Shown in pieces: positions 41,122 through 52,944 of a stretch of 64,000 nt of DNA. Positions within the stretch are counted from its first letter, which is position 1; the number at the start of each line of letters is the position of its first letter. Under the pieces are notes generated by a model. The model saw only the letters and a list, made by a program, of their open reading frames with translations. It had not been told where the DNA came from and did no database searches. Source of the DNA: Propioniciclava sp. MC1595 (GTDB lineage Bacteria > Actinomycetota > Actinomycetes > Propionibacteriales > Propionibacteriaceae). Location of the stretch: contig NZ_CP071870.1 of NCBI RefSeq assembly GCF_017569205.1, positions 1,860,001 to 1,924,000 on the forward strand, read 5' to 3'. The position numbers were made by a program, and so were the translations under genes.

Positions 41122-43104
41122 ATGGCACACGATCCGTTCGGCGGATTGACCGGATGGGATCTCGAGGGGTTCCACAACGGTGGCGACACCGAGGTCTGGA
41201 GGCGGCTCGGCTCCCACGTCGTGACGCTCCACGACGACGAGCGTGGTGAGGTTACCGGCACCCGGTTCGCGGTCTGGGCGCCCAACGCGCAAGAGGTGCG
41301 CATCAACGCAGACTTCAACTGGTGGACCGGCGACGCCATGCACCTGGTCCCCGGGTCGGGCGTCTGGGCGCTGTTCGTCGAGGGCGTCGGCGACGGCACG
41401 CTGTACAAGTACAACATCCTCGGCGCCGACGGCGTGTGGCGGGAGAAGGTCGACCCGATGGCGTTCTTCGCCGAGCAGGCGCCCGCCAACAGCTCGATCG
41501 TCTACACCTCCCAGATGGGCTGGGGCGACGACGCGTGGATGGAGGCCCGCAAGACCAAGAACATGCAGGTCGAGCCCATGAGCATCTACGAGGTGCACCT
41601 CGCCAGCTGGCGCAAGGGCAAGACCTACCTCGAGCTGGCCGACGAACTCGTCGAGTACGTGACCTGGCAGGGCTACACCCATGTCGAGTTCATGCCGATC
41701 ACCGAGCACCCGTTCGAGCCGAGCTGGGGCTACCAGGTCACCAACTACTTCGCGCCGCAGAGCCGCCTGGGCAAGCCCGACGAGCTGCGCTACCTGATCG
41801 ACCGCCTGCACCAGGCCGGCATCGGCGTCATCCTGGACTGGGTCCCGGGGCACTTCCCCAAGGACGAGTGGGCCCTGGGTCGCTTCGATGGCACCGCCCT
41901 GTACGAGCACGCCGACCCGCGCCAGGGCGAGCACACCGACTGGGGCACCTACATCTTCAACTACGGCCGCAACGAGGTGAAGAGTTTCCTGGTTTCCAAC
42001 GCCCTGTACTGGGTGCAGGAGTTCCACTTCGACGCGTTGCGCATCGACGCCGTCGCCTCGATGCTCTACCTCGACTACAGCCGCGAGCCGGGGCAGTGGG
42101 TGCCGAACGAGTTCGGCGGCAACCACAACCTCGAGGCCATCGACTTCCTGCGTTACGTGAACCGCCACCTGTACGAGCGGGTGCCCGGCGTGACGATGAT
42201 CGCCGAGGAGTCGACCTCGTTCGGCGGCGTCACCCAGCCGACCAACCTCGGCGGCCTGGGCTTCGGCTTCAAGTGGAACATGGGCTGGATGAACGACTCG
42301 CTGCGCTACCTGGCGCTCGAGCCGATCTACCGCCAGTGGCACCACCACGAGATGACGTTCGCGATGGTGTACCAGTACTCCGAGAACTTCATCCTGCCGA
42401 TCAGCCACGACGAGGTCGTGCACGGCAAGGGGTCGATGATCAACAAGATCCCGCAGGACGCGTGGCGCCAGTTCGCCACCCTACGCGCGTTCTACTCCTT
42501 CATGTGGTCCTTCCCGGGCAAGCAGCTGCTGTTCATGGGTCAGGAGTTCGGCCAGCGGTCGGAGTTCAACGAGGCCGTCAGCCTCGAGTGGTGGGTCAGC
42601 GACCTGTGGGGCCACCACGGCCTGCAGCGCATGATCAAGGACCTCAACGAGCTGTACAAGGCCCACCCGGCCCTGTGGAAGCTGGACAACGACCCGTCCG
42701 GGTTCCAGTGGATCAACGCCGACGACGCGGGCCGCAACGCCTACTCGTGGGTGCGCCGTGACGGCGAGGGCCAGCAGATCGCGGTCGTGGTCAACTTCAG
42801 CTCCGAGCCCTGGTACGACTACGAGATCGGCCTGCCCGAGACCGGCCGCTGGACGGAGATCTTCAACTCCGACGCGACCGTCTACGACGGCTCCGGCATC
42901 GGCAACTTCGGCGGCGTGGACGCCCACGAGGGCGACTGGGGCGGCTTCCCGGCCCGCGCGACCGTCCAGGTTCCGCCGCTGGGTGCGGTCTTCTTCCGGC
43001 TCGACGAGCCGGCCGAGGACGCCGAGCCCCGCCGCGCGATCGTCGAGGACGAGGTGGACGTGACCGCGCCGGTCGACGCCGCCGACGTCGAGGCGTCCGA
43101 GTAG
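41122..43104 (+). CDS. glgB: 1,4-alpha-glucan branching enzyme
   Basis: 660-residue GH13_9 enzyme that introduces alpha-1,6 branches. CBM48 (GTRFAVWAPNAQEVRINADFN) at residues 45-70; barrel motifs ILDWVPGHFPKDEW near 240, nucleophile Asp in LRIDAVASMLYLDYSR near 309, acid Glu in MIAEESTSFGGV near 361, and ISHDEVVHGKGSM near 430. The last 30 residues are an acidic tail (EDEVDVTAPVDAADVEASE) not found in short GlgBs. AGGAGAGG stands 4 bases before ATG 41122. The protein lacks the extra N1 domain of enterobacterial GlgB. Confidence 0.96.
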   Translation: MAHDPFGGLTGWDLEGFHNGGDTEVWRRLGSHVVTLHDDERGEVTGTRFAVWAPNAQEVRINADFNWWTGDAMHLVPGSGVWALFVEGVGDGTLYKYNILGADGVWREKVDPMAFFAEQAPANSSIVYTSQMGWGDDAWMEARKTKNMQVEPMSIYEVHLASWRKGKTYLELADELVEYVTWQGYTHVEFMPITEHPFEPSWGYQVTNYFAPQSRLGKPDELRYLIDRLHQAGIGVILDWVPGHFPKDEWALGRFDGTALYEHADPRQGEHTDWGTYIFNYGRNEVKSFLVSNALYWVQEFHFDALRIDAVASMLYLDYSREPGQWVPNEFGGNHNLEAIDFLRYVNRHLYERVPGVTMIAEESTSFGGVTQPTNLGGLGFGFKWNMGWMNDSLRYLALEPIYRQWHHHEMTFAMVYQYSENFILPISHDEVVHGKGSMINKIPQDAWRQFATLRAFYSFMWSFPGKQLLFMGQEFGQRSEFNEAVSLEWWVSDLWGHHGLQRMIKDLNELYKAHPALWKLDNDPSGFQWINADDAGRNAYSWVRRDGEGQQIAVVVNFSSEPWYDYEIGLPETGRWTEIFNSDATVYDGSGIGNFGGVDAHEGDWGGFPARATVQVPPLGAVFFRLDEPAEDAEPRRAIVEDEVDVTAPVDAADVEASE

Positions 43105-43140
43105 GTGACGACGCAGGAGCCGCGCCGGCAGGAGGAGCGC

Positions 43141-43767
43141 GTGGCGGCCGATGACTGGCCCGCCCGCCGCGACCTCCACCGGCGCGGCTTCCGCCTGGAG
43201 GGGCGCCTGCGGCAGGCCCGGGCGTCCGGCGACCGCTTCGTCGACGAGCTGGTGTACGGACGCCTCGCGGGCGAGCCGGCCGGCCGCGAGGCCTTCACGC
43301 ACGTGATGAACTCCGTCACCCCGCGCAAGCGGCTGATCGCGCACGCCCTCGTGACCGACGAGGCCGGCCGCGTGCTGCTGTGCGAGACCTCCTTCAAGGC
43401 CGACTTCGAGCTGCCCGGCGGCATCGTGGAACCCGGCGAGTCGCCCCGGCTGGCCTGCGAGCGCGAGATGGTCGAGGAGATGGGCGCCTCCCCCGGCGTC
43501 GGCGACGTGCTGGTCGTCGACTGGCTGCGCCCCTACAAGGGCTGGGAGGACGCGATCGAGCTGGTCTTCGCCTCCCCGGTGGTGGCCGAGGCCGACAAGG
43601 CCCGGTTCGTCCCCGACGGGGTCGAGATCCTGGCCCTCCATTGGCTGGACCCGGCCGACCTCGACACCGTGATGACCCCGTTCGGCGCCGACCGGGCCCG
43701 GTCCGCGGTGGCCGCGCTGGCGTCCGCCCGGACGACCTACACCGAGGGCGGGCTGCCCGTCGAGTAG
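43141..43767 (+). CDS. Nudix hydrolase
   Basis: 208 residues with a perfect Nudix box at residues 92-114: GGIVEPGE, then REMVEEMG (pattern GX5EX7REUXEEXGU). The N-terminal 70 residues are Arg-rich and helical ([19 protein letters not shown]), the C-terminal part predicts a short helix after [10 protein letters not shown]. Substrate cannot be told from the motif; nucleoside-diphosphate derivatives are typical, and a sugar nucleotide would suit the neighbours. GTG 43141 is preferred because AGGAGG lies 5 bases before it; GTG 43105, directly after the glgB stop, would add 12 residues but has no ribosome site. Confidence 0.85.
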   Translation: MAADDWPARRDLHRRGFRLEGRLRQARASGDRFVDELVYGRLAGEPAGREAFTHVMNSVTPRKRLIAHALVTDEAGRVLLCETSFKADFELPGGIVEPGESPRLACEREMVEEMGASPGVGDVLVVDWLRPYKGWEDAIELVFASPVVAEADKARFVPDGVEILALHWLDPADLDTVMTPFGADRARSAVAALASARTTYTEGGLPVE

Positions 43768-43770
43768 CAT
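43765..43770 (+). promoter_or_regulatory. -10 box of a leaderless ppc transcript
   Basis: TAGCAT ends 7 bases before GTG 43778; the TAG is also the Nudix stop codon. No ribosome site lies between. Confidence 0.5.
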
Positions 43771-43777
43771 GCGCGCC

Positions 43778-46558
<2,781 letters not shown>

Positions 46559-46559
46559 C

Positions 46560-47444
46560 TCAGAACAGCGCGGTCGTCAGGTTCCGCCGGGCGGTCAGCA
46601 CGGCGGGGTCGGCGTGGCCGACGGTCTCGAACAGCTCCAGCAGGCGGGTGCGCGCCTTGTCGCGCGCGGGCCCGGCGTTGAGCCGCACGGCCTCGACCAG
46701 GCGGGCGAAGGCCGGCTCCAGCTGGCCGCCGGCGACCTCGAGGTCGGCCATGGCCATCTGGGCGTCCACATCGGCCGGGTCGGCGGCCGCTCTCGCCTGC
46801 ACGTCGGCGGGGTTCGCGCCGCCCAGCCGCACCATGAGGCTCGCCTGCGCCCGGCCCGCGGACGCCTCGGCGTCGGCCGGGTTGGCGGCCAGCAGCTTGT
46901 CGAACTCCTCCACGGCCGCGGCGAAGTCGCCGCGGTCGAGGGCCGCGTCGGCGGCCTCGAAGCGGGGGTCCGGCCCGGCGGCGGCCTCGGGGTCGGCGAT
47001 GATCGGCTGCGCGCGGCCGGACAGGCCGTTCTGGTGGGCCAGCATGACCAGCTGGTCGATGACCGCCTTGGCCTGCGCCTTGTCCGTGGTGCCCTGGAAC
47101 ATCGGGGCGAGTTGTCCGGCGACCACGCCGACGACCATGGGTACGGCGGTGACCTGCAGGGCCTGCGCCACGGTGGGCGCCTCGTCCACGTTCACCCGCA
47201 CGAGCAGGTACGCACCCGCGGCCTCGTTGGCCAGGCTCTTGAGGTCAGCCGACAGTTGGGCGGCGTTCGGCGCGCGCGGCGACCAGAACTCGACCACGAG
47301 GGGGTGCTGCATCGACTGGGCGAGGTGGGACTCGAAGGAGCGGTCATCGGCCTCCACCCACCACACGGCACCCGCGGGGGCGGGCGGGGCGGGCTTGAGC
47401 GCGGACAGGTCGATGGCTCCACCACGGAACGGCACAGAAGTCAT
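46560..47444 (-). CDS. YbbN-like thioredoxin-fold co-chaperone without a CxxC
   Basis: 294 residues. A thioredoxin fold spans about 25-135: VVEFWSPRAPNAAQL occupies the active-site position, but both redox cysteines are absent, and cis-Pro is in TAVPMVVG. Residues 165-294 are TPR-like helices (DAALDRGDFAAAVEEFDKLLAANPADAEA and later repeats) as in YbbN/CnoX-type proteins. YbbN family members bind client proteins and cooperate with chaperones; lacking cysteines, this one is not a redox enzyme. ATG 47444 has GGAAGA 9 bases upstream. It is divergent from pgm with 74 bases between starts. Confidence 0.85.
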   Translation of the reverse strand: MTSVPFRGGAIDLSALKPAPPAPAGAVWWVEADDRSFESHLAQSMQHPLVVEFWSPRAPNAAQLSADLKSLANEAAGAYLLVRVNVDEAPTVAQALQVTAVPMVVGVVAGQLAPMFQGTTDKAQAKAVIDQLVMLAHQNGLSGRAQPIIADPEAAAGPDPRFEAADAALDRGDFAAAVEEFDKLLAANPADAEASAGRAQASLMVRLGGANPADVQARAAADPADVDAQMAMADLEVAGGQLEPAFARLVEAVRLNAGPARDKARTRLLELFETVGHADPAVLTARRNLTTALF

Positions 47445-47518
47445 GGGACCATTCTTCCACCGCGCCCCAATCGCACCGAACCGTGCCCGCGGCGTCCGCG
47501 AAGGGGCAAGATGGTGAC

Positions 47519-49147
47519 ATGGTTCACGCACGCGCCGGGCAGTTGGCACTGCCAGAAGACCTCACCGACATCGACGCCCTCATCGCGGCCTACTACGACC
47601 TGGTCCCCGACCCGGGCAACCCCGACCAGATGGTCGTGTTCGGCACGTCCGGTCACCGCGGCTCCTCGCTCAGGACCGCCTTCAACGAGGCCCACATCGC
47701 CGCGACCACGCAGGCGATCATCGAGTACCGCGCGGGCCAGGGCATCACCGGCCCGCTGTTCATCGGCAAGGACACCCACGGCCTGTCGCTCCCCGCCTGG
47801 AAGACGGCGCTGGAGGTCCTCCACGCCCATGGCGTGGACGTCCGCGCCGAGCGTGAGGACGAGTACACCCCGACCCCGGCCGTCTCGCGCGCGATCATCG
47901 TGTTCAACCGCGACCACTCCGGCCCCCGCGCCGACGGCATCGTGGTCACGCCGTCGCACAACCCGCCGACCGACGGCGGCTTCAAGTACAACCCGCCGCA
48001 CGGCGGCCCGGCCGACAGCGACGCCACCTCGGTGATCGCCAAGCGGGCCAACGAGCTGATGGCGGACTGGACGTCGATCAAGCGGACGCCCTACGAGCAG
48101 ATCGCCGGCGAGATCACCCGCCACGACTACCGGACGCCCTACTGCGAGGACCTGGCCAACATCATCAACCTGGACGCCATCCGCGGCGCCGGGCTGAACA
48201 TCGGGGCCGACCCCATGGGCGGCGCCGCCGTGCAGTACTGGGAGTACATCGCCGACACGCTGGACATCGGCCTCTCGGTGGTCAACCGCGTGGTCGACCC
48301 CGCGTGGCCGTTCATGACCCTGGACTGGGACGGCAAGATCCGCATGGACTGCTCCAGCCCGCACGCGATGGCGTCGCTGATCAACAACCGCGACTCCTAC
48401 GACCTGTCGACCGGCAACGACGCGGACGCCGACCGGCACGGCATCGTGACCCCCGACGCGGGACTCATGAACCCGAACCACTACCTGGCGGTGGCCATCC
48501 AGTACCTGTTCAGCCACCGCGACGGCTGGGACCCGGGCGCGGGCATCGGCAAGACCCTGGTCTCCAGCTCGATGATCGACAACGTGGCTCGCAAGCTGGG
48601 CAAGACGCTGGTCGAGGTGCCGGTGGGCTTCAAGTGGTTCGTGCCAGGCCTCTCCGACGGCTCGATCGGCTTCGGCGGCGAGGAGTCGGCGGGCGCGTCG
48701 TTCCTGACGCTGGACGGCAAGACGTGGACGACCGACAAGGACGGCATCATCCTCGACCTGCTGGCCTCCGAGATCCTGGCCGTCACCGGCAAGACCCCGA
48801 GCCAGCACTACGCCGAGCTCGAGGCCGAGTTCGGCAAGACCGCGTACGCGCGCATCGACGCGCCGGCGAACCGGGAGCAGAAGGCCAAGCTGGGCAAGCT
48901 CTCCCCCGCCGACGTGACGGCCACCGAGCTGGCCGGCGAGGCCATCGTGGCGAAGATGACCGAGGCCCCCGGCAACGGGGCGTCCATCGGTGGGCTGAAG
49001 GTCGTGACCGAGAACGCGTGGTTCGCCGCGCGCCCGTCGGGCACGGAGGACGTCTACAAGATCTACGCCGAGTCCTTCAAGGGCTCCGAGCACCTCGCGC
49101 AGGTGCAGAAGGAGGCCAAGGAGGTCGTGGACGCCGTCCTCGGCTGA
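47519..49147 (+). CDS. pgm: Phosphoglucomutase, alpha-D-glucose-specific
   Basis: 542-residue mutase interconverting glucose 1- and 6-phosphate, feeding glycogen synthesis. FGTSGHRGSS near residue 40, the phosphoserine loop in VVTPSHNPPTDGG near 144, metal-binding DADADRHG (as GNDADADRHGI) near 300, sugar-binding GGEESAGAS near 385, and phosphate-binding ARPSGTEDVYKIYAE near 505. ATG 47519 has AAGGGG 12 bases upstream and a CAAGAT hexamer 6 bases upstream, so the transcript could be leaderless. Completes the alpha-glucan set of this region. Confidence 0.94.
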   Translation: MVHARAGQLALPEDLTDIDALIAAYYDLVPDPGNPDQMVVFGTSGHRGSSLRTAFNEAHIAATTQAIIEYRAGQGITGPLFIGKDTHGLSLPAWKTALEVLHAHGVDVRAEREDEYTPTPAVSRAIIVFNRDHSGPRADGIVVTPSHNPPTDGGFKYNPPHGGPADSDATSVIAKRANELMADWTSIKRTPYEQIAGEITRHDYRTPYCEDLANIINLDAIRGAGLNIGADPMGGAAVQYWEYIADTLDIGLSVVNRVVDPAWPFMTLDWDGKIRMDCSSPHAMASLINNRDSYDLSTGNDADADRHGIVTPDAGLMNPNHYLAVAIQYLFSHRDGWDPGAGIGKTLVSSSMIDNVARKLGKTLVEVPVGFKWFVPGLSDGSIGFGGEESAGASFLTLDGKTWTTDKDGIILDLLASEILAVTGKTPSQHYAELEAEFGKTAYARIDAPANREQKAKLGKLSPADVTATELAGEAIVAKMTEAPGNGASIGGLKVVTENAWFAARPSGTEDVYKIYAESFKGSEHLAQVQKEAKEVVDAVLG

Positions 49148-49171
49148 GGCCAGTGTCCGGCGCCCGGGTGG

Positions 49172-49711
49172 TCAGACGCCGTCGAACTCGTCGACGGGCT
49201 CCATCCGGGCGCGCAGGCCGGCGCGCTGGATGACGCGCTGGATCGTGAGGTCGCGCCGCTCGATGTGCGGCACGAAGTTGATCTGCTTCAGGCCCTGGTC
49301 CTGCGCCGCCGACTCGAAGACGAAGTGGCCGTAGCCGAGGAGCTGGCCCAGGAACGTCTGGCGCACCGAGATGTCGAGGATGCGCGCGATCGGCATCGTC
49401 GCCATGTGCTGGTCGACGATGCCGTGCACGCGGAACACCCGCATGTTCGTGATGACGAAGCGGTCCATGAACTCGAGGTGGATCCGGTAGAAGCCGTACC
49501 CGCCCAACCCCAGGCCGAGCAGCAGGCCGACCCACCAGCCGGCGCCGAGCAGCGGCATGACGGCGAAGCACGCCATGCCGGCGATGACGATGAGCACGGG
49601 GACCACGCGTGTCACCCAGTGGCGCGTGACCTCGTCGACGATGAACTCGCCCTCGTCGACCAGCATCCGGCGCGACGCCTCGGGGCGCAGGAATCGCGAC
49701 AGGAGCGCCAT
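49172..49711 (-). CDS. Bacterial PH domain membrane protein (YdbS/DUF304 type)
   Basis: 179 residues. Two helices at about 37-55 and 58-75 form a membrane hairpin, preceded by DEGEFIVDEVTRHW and followed by a bacterial PH-like domain with the conserved FVITNMRVFRVHGIVDQHMATMPIARILDISVRQTFLGQLLGYG. These proteins are membrane-anchored and of unknown function. It starts one base after the stop of the 52-residue membrane gene, so the two are coexpressed. Confidence 0.85.
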   Translation of the reverse strand: MALLSRFLRPEASRRMLVDEGEFIVDEVTRHWVTRVVPVLIVIAGMACFAVMPLLGAGWWVGLLLGLGLGGYGFYRIHLEFMDRFVITNMRVFRVHGIVDQHMATMPIARILDISVRQTFLGQLLGYGHFVFESAAQDQGLKQINFVPHIERRDLTIQRVIQRAGLRARMEPVDEFDGV

Positions 49712-49712
49712 G

Positions 49713-49871
49713 TCACCCTCGCGCGAGCGAGTCGAAGAACCGACCGATCGAGTCGAAGATCCCGAAGATGAACTTCACGAACTCCGCCGCCGCCTCGGGG
49801 CGCGTGTAGAGGTAGAAGATCGCGAACATGACGAGCAGGGCGAGCAGGATCGTGCGGATCCATTTACCCAT
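49713..49871 (-). CDS. 52-residue membrane protein
   Basis: A short protein with one strong helix (IRTILLALLVMFAIFYLYT, residues 5-23) and an amphipathic second half (FVKFIFGIFDSIGRFFDSLARG). ATG 49871 has GGAGG 6 bases upstream. Gene order with the PH-domain protein suggests a pair acting at the membrane. Family not identified. Confidence 0.7.
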   Translation of the reverse strand: MGKWIRTILLALLVMFAIFYLYTRPEAAAEFVKFIFGIFDSIGRFFDSLARG

Positions 49872-49980
49872 GGCGGCCTCCAGGGGGAAGTCTGGTTCGG
49901 ACGGCGTTACCCGGTCAGTCTGCCGCACGCGGGCGTCCCCGGCTGTGCGGCGCGCCGCCGGGAGTGGGAGGATGGGGGCC

Positions 49981-50433
49981 ATGGACAACACCGATCTGTT
50001 TGTGTGCATCGACCACGTCGGCCTCGCGGTTCCGAACCTCGACGAGGCCATCAAGCTCCACACCGAGGTCTTCGGCTGGCGCGTGCTCCACCGCGAGACC
50101 AACGAGCAGCAGGGCGTCGAGGAGGCGATGCTGGGTACTGGCGACCAGCACGTCGAGAACGCCCAGATCCAGCTGCTCGCCCCCCTGTCCGAGCAGTCGA
50201 CCATCGGCAAGTGGCTCGCCAAGAACGGCGGACGCGGTGGCATCCAGCAGCTGGCCTACCGCGTCAAGGACATCGACGCCGTGTGCGCGACCCTGCGCGA
50301 GCGTGGGGTGACCCTGCTGTACGACGAGCCGAAGATCGGCACCGGCGGCTCCCGCATCCAGTTCGCGCACCCCAAGAGCACCGGCGGCGTCCTGCTCGAG
50401 CTCGTCGAGCCGGCCGCCGACGCCGCCCACTGA
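49981..50433 (+). CDS. mce: Methylmalonyl-CoA epimerase
   Basis: 150-residue VOC-fold metalloenzyme interconverting (S)- and (R)-methylmalonyl-CoA. The first metal His is in CIDHVGLAVPNLDEAI near residue 11, QIQLLAPLS near 65, HRE-type middle segment VLHRETNEQQGVEEAML, and the final Glu in LLELVEP near residue 142. It links propionyl-CoA carboxylation with the B12-dependent mutase, and the cobalamin adenosyltransferase at 55.5 kb is consistent with that. Purine-rich GGAGGATGGGGG precedes ATG 49981. A strong hairpin follows the gene. Confidence 0.92.
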   Translation: MDNTDLFVCIDHVGLAVPNLDEAIKLHTEVFGWRVLHRETNEQQGVEEAMLGTGDQHVENAQIQLLAPLSEQSTIGKWLAKNGGRGGIQQLAYRVKDIDAVCATLRERGVTLLYDEPKIGTGGSRIQFAHPKSTGGVLLELVEPAADAAH

Positions 50434-50453
50434 CTGCGACAACCCCAGCGGAA

Positions 50454-50484
50454 GGGCCCGCCCGACTTCGTGTCGGGCGGGCCC
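50454..50484 (+). terminator. Strong hairpin terminator after mce
   Basis: GGGCCCGCCCGAC and GTCGGGCGGGCCC form a perfect 13-bp stem with a TTCGT loop, beginning 20 bases after the mce stop. No T-run follows, as is common for actinobacterial terminators. Confidence 0.8.
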
Positions 50485-50563
50485 CGTCGTCCCACCACCC
50501 GTCACGGGCGCGGGGTACCATCAGGATCACCCGATCGGCATGACCCCGCGAGAGGACGCAGCG

Positions 50564-51682
50564 GTGACCCACGAGCAAGACCACCACGGACTCGACCTGT
50601 TCGACGAGAACGCGAGCGCCGTCCGCGGCTTCCCCAACGCGATGCTCGGTTACGACAAGAAGGCCGTCGACGAGTACATCCGCGACCTCGAGCGCCAGCT
50701 CTCCCTGGCCAAGCACCAGATGCGCGAGGTGCAGCGCGAGCTGACGGCGGCCAACCTCCGCGTCGACGACACCGATTTCAGCAAGCTGGGCGCCCACACC
50801 GCCAACCTGCTCAAGGTCGCCGAGGCCCAGGCCGGCGACCTCATGCAGAAGGCACGCTCCCGGGCCGAGTCGATGCTGGAGGAGGCGCGCGTCGAGGCCG
50901 AGCGCACCCGCAACGAGGCCGCCCAGACCGCCGAGGCCGCCCGGCAGGAGGGCATCGCCTCGATCAAGGTGCTCCGCACCGACCTCGAGCGCCAGACCAC
51001 CCAGGAGCTGGACGCCGCCCGCACCGAGGCCAAGGGCCTGCGCGAGGCCGCCGACACCCACCACTCGATCGTGCTCGCCGACGCCGAGCAGAAGGCGAAC
51101 GCCCTGGTCGAGGGCGCCAGGCGCGAGGCCGCCGCGATCAAGGAGGCCGCAGAGCGCGAGGCCGCCGAGGCGCGCGCCGCCGCCGCGGCCGCACACGAGC
51201 AGGCCCTCGCGACGTTCCACACCGAGCACGCCGCGGTGTCCGAGAAGATGACGACCGCGACGGCCGAGGCGCGCACGCGCTCGGAGGAGCTCCTCGCCGC
51301 CCTGACCCAGGCGTCGGAGGACCTGCGCGGTCGCCTCCAGTCCGCGTGGGCCGAGGCCGAGGACATCAAGGCCGGCGCGATCTCCGAGGCCGCCGCGATC
51401 GTCGCGCAGGCCCGCGCCGACGCCGAGGACAAGCTGACCGAGACCGACGCTGAGCTGGCCGCCCGCAACGACCGCCTCAAGCAGGACAACCGCCTCCTGC
51501 GCCAGCGCAAGCAGGCGCTGCTCACGCAGCTGGCCCAGCTGTCGAGCCTGGCCACCGAGACGGCCAGCGAGTTCCCCGAGGACGAGGCCACCGGCCCGAT
51601 CCCGGCCGCCCTGGTCGCCGAGCCCGAGGTGGGCGGCGACGAGGCCGTCGACGAGACCCCCGAGGACCAGGACGGTCAGTGA
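50564..51682 (+). CDS. DivIVA-like coiled-coil protein
   Basis: 372 residues. An N-terminal segment FPNAMLGYDKKAVDEYIRDLERQL resembles the DivIVA lipid-binding start (GYDxxxVDxxI), then a nearly continuous alanine/glutamate-rich coiled coil from about residue 40 to 330, and an acidic Pro-rich tail. No enzyme motifs. Likely a polar or envelope scaffold. GTG 50564 has AGAGGA 7 bases upstream; an ATG at 50540 is the alternative. Its stop overlaps the transporter start (GTGA), so the pair is translationally coupled. Confidence 0.75.
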   Translation: MTHEQDHHGLDLFDENASAVRGFPNAMLGYDKKAVDEYIRDLERQLSLAKHQMREVQRELTAANLRVDDTDFSKLGAHTANLLKVAEAQAGDLMQKARSRAESMLEEARVEAERTRNEAAQTAEAARQEGIASIKVLRTDLERQTTQELDAARTEAKGLREAADTHHSIVLADAEQKANALVEGARREAAAIKEAAEREAAEARAAAAAAHEQALATFHTEHAAVSEKMTTATAEARTRSEELLAALTQASEDLRGRLQSAWAEAEDIKAGAISEAAAIVAQARADAEDKLTETDAELAARNDRLKQDNRLLRQRKQALLTQLAQLSSLATETASEFPEDEATGPIPAALVAEPEVGGDEAVDETPEDQDGQ

Positions 51683-52941
51683 CCCCGTCCACCCTGCCCG
51701 ACCCGCAGGAGGACCCGCGCGAGGAGTCCGCGCCCGAGTCCCCGTCGTCGGCCGCGCCCGCCCCGGCCCCTGCCCAGGTCCCGCCCGAGGCCGTCACCAC
51801 GGCCGCCCCGCCCCGCAAGTGGTGGCGCAGGCTGCGTCGCACCAGCCAACTCACCCCCGCCGACCCCGAGCGTGAGCTCGCGGCGATGGCGATCCCCGCG
51901 GGCCCCACGAGCCTGCTCTACCGCTCGCCCTTCCAGATCGGCTTCCTGATCACGCTGGGCGGGTTGGTGGCGTTCGGGCTGCTGGGCGCCGTCGTGGCCC
52001 TGCAGGGCGTGCTGATCCTCGGCGTCCTGTCCCTGTTCCTGGCCCTCGGCCTCAACCCGCTGGTCGAGGCCCTCCACCGCGCCGGCGCACCCCGCGGCCT
52101 GGCCGTGGCCATCGTCGCGCTGTCCCTGGTGGTCCTCATCGGGCTGGGCGCCTGGGCCGTGCTGCCGCTGCTGACCGACCAGGTCAACATCCTGATCCAG
52201 AATACGCCCGGGTACCTCCAGGGCCTCCGCGAGAACCCCCAGGTCGCCGAGTTCGACCGCCAGTACGACGTGATCAACCGGGTGAGCCAGATGTTCACCT
52301 CCGGGGCCTGGGTCGAGGGGCTCTTCGGCGGCATCCTCGGCGCCGGCGCGGCGATCGCCAACGTCGTGTTCAGCGTCGTCGTGACGCTGGTGCTGACCCT
52401 GTGGTTCCTCGCCTCGCTGCCCTCGATCAAGGAGACCATCTACCAGCTCGCCCCGGCCTCGCGCCGCCCGCGGGTGAAGTACCTGGCCGGCGAGATGTTC
52501 CGCCGGATCGGGGGCTACATGTCGGGCCTGTTCACCGTGGTCCTGCTCGCGACCGGGTCGGCCTTCGTCCTCCTCAACGCCGTGGGGCTCGGCTCGCTGT
52601 CGCTGGCCCTGGCGGTCGTCGTGGCGATGTTCGCCTTCATCCCCCTGGTCGGCCCCACGATCTCCATGCTCATCGTGAGCCTGGTCGCGTTCTCCAACGA
52701 CACCACCACCGGCATCATCACGCTGGTGTTCTTCATCGTCTACCAGCAGGTGGACGCCTACCTGCTCCAGCCGCGGATCTTCCAGAAGTCCGTCAACGTC
52801 CCCGGCCCCCTGATCGTGCTGGCCGCCATCAGCGGCGGCGTGCTGTTCGGCATCGCCGGGGCGCTCCTGGCGATCCCCACCGTGGCCTCGCTGCTGCTGG
52901 TCTACCGCGAGGTCATCGTCCCGGCGCTCGACCGCGCCTGA
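51679..52941 (+). CDS. AI-2E/PerM family transporter
   Basis: 420 residues. Residues 1-80 are a Pro/Glu/Ala-rich cytoplasmic extension unusual for the family; then about eight membrane helices with the family landmarks LGLNPLVEALHRAGAPRGLAV near 130, a central soluble loop, and the C-terminal GPTISMLIVSLV, QQVDAYLLQPRIFQKSVNV and GALLAIPTVASLLLV. Family members are exporters of AI-2, sodium or other solutes; substrate unknown. GTG 51679 overlaps the coiled-coil gene. Converges with nucS with 3 bases between stops. Confidence 0.88.
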   Translation: MTPSTLPDPQEDPREESAPESPSSAAPAPAPAQVPPEAVTTAAPPRKWWRRLRRTSQLTPADPERELAAMAIPAGPTSLLYRSPFQIGFLITLGGLVAFGLLGAVVALQGVLILGVLSLFLALGLNPLVEALHRAGAPRGLAVAIVALSLVVLIGLGAWAVLPLLTDQVNILIQNTPGYLQGLRENPQVAEFDRQYDVINRVSQMFTSGAWVEGLFGGILGAGAAIANVVFSVVVTLVLTLWFLASLPSIKETIYQLAPASRRPRVKYLAGEMFRRIGGYMSGLFTVVLLATGSAFVLLNAVGLGSLSLALAVVVAMFAFIPLVGPTISMLIVSLVAFSNDTTTGIITLVFFIVYQQVDAYLLQPRIFQKSVNVPGPLIVLAAISGGVLFGIAGALLAIPTVASLLLVYREVIVPALDRA

Positions 52942-52944
52942 GGG

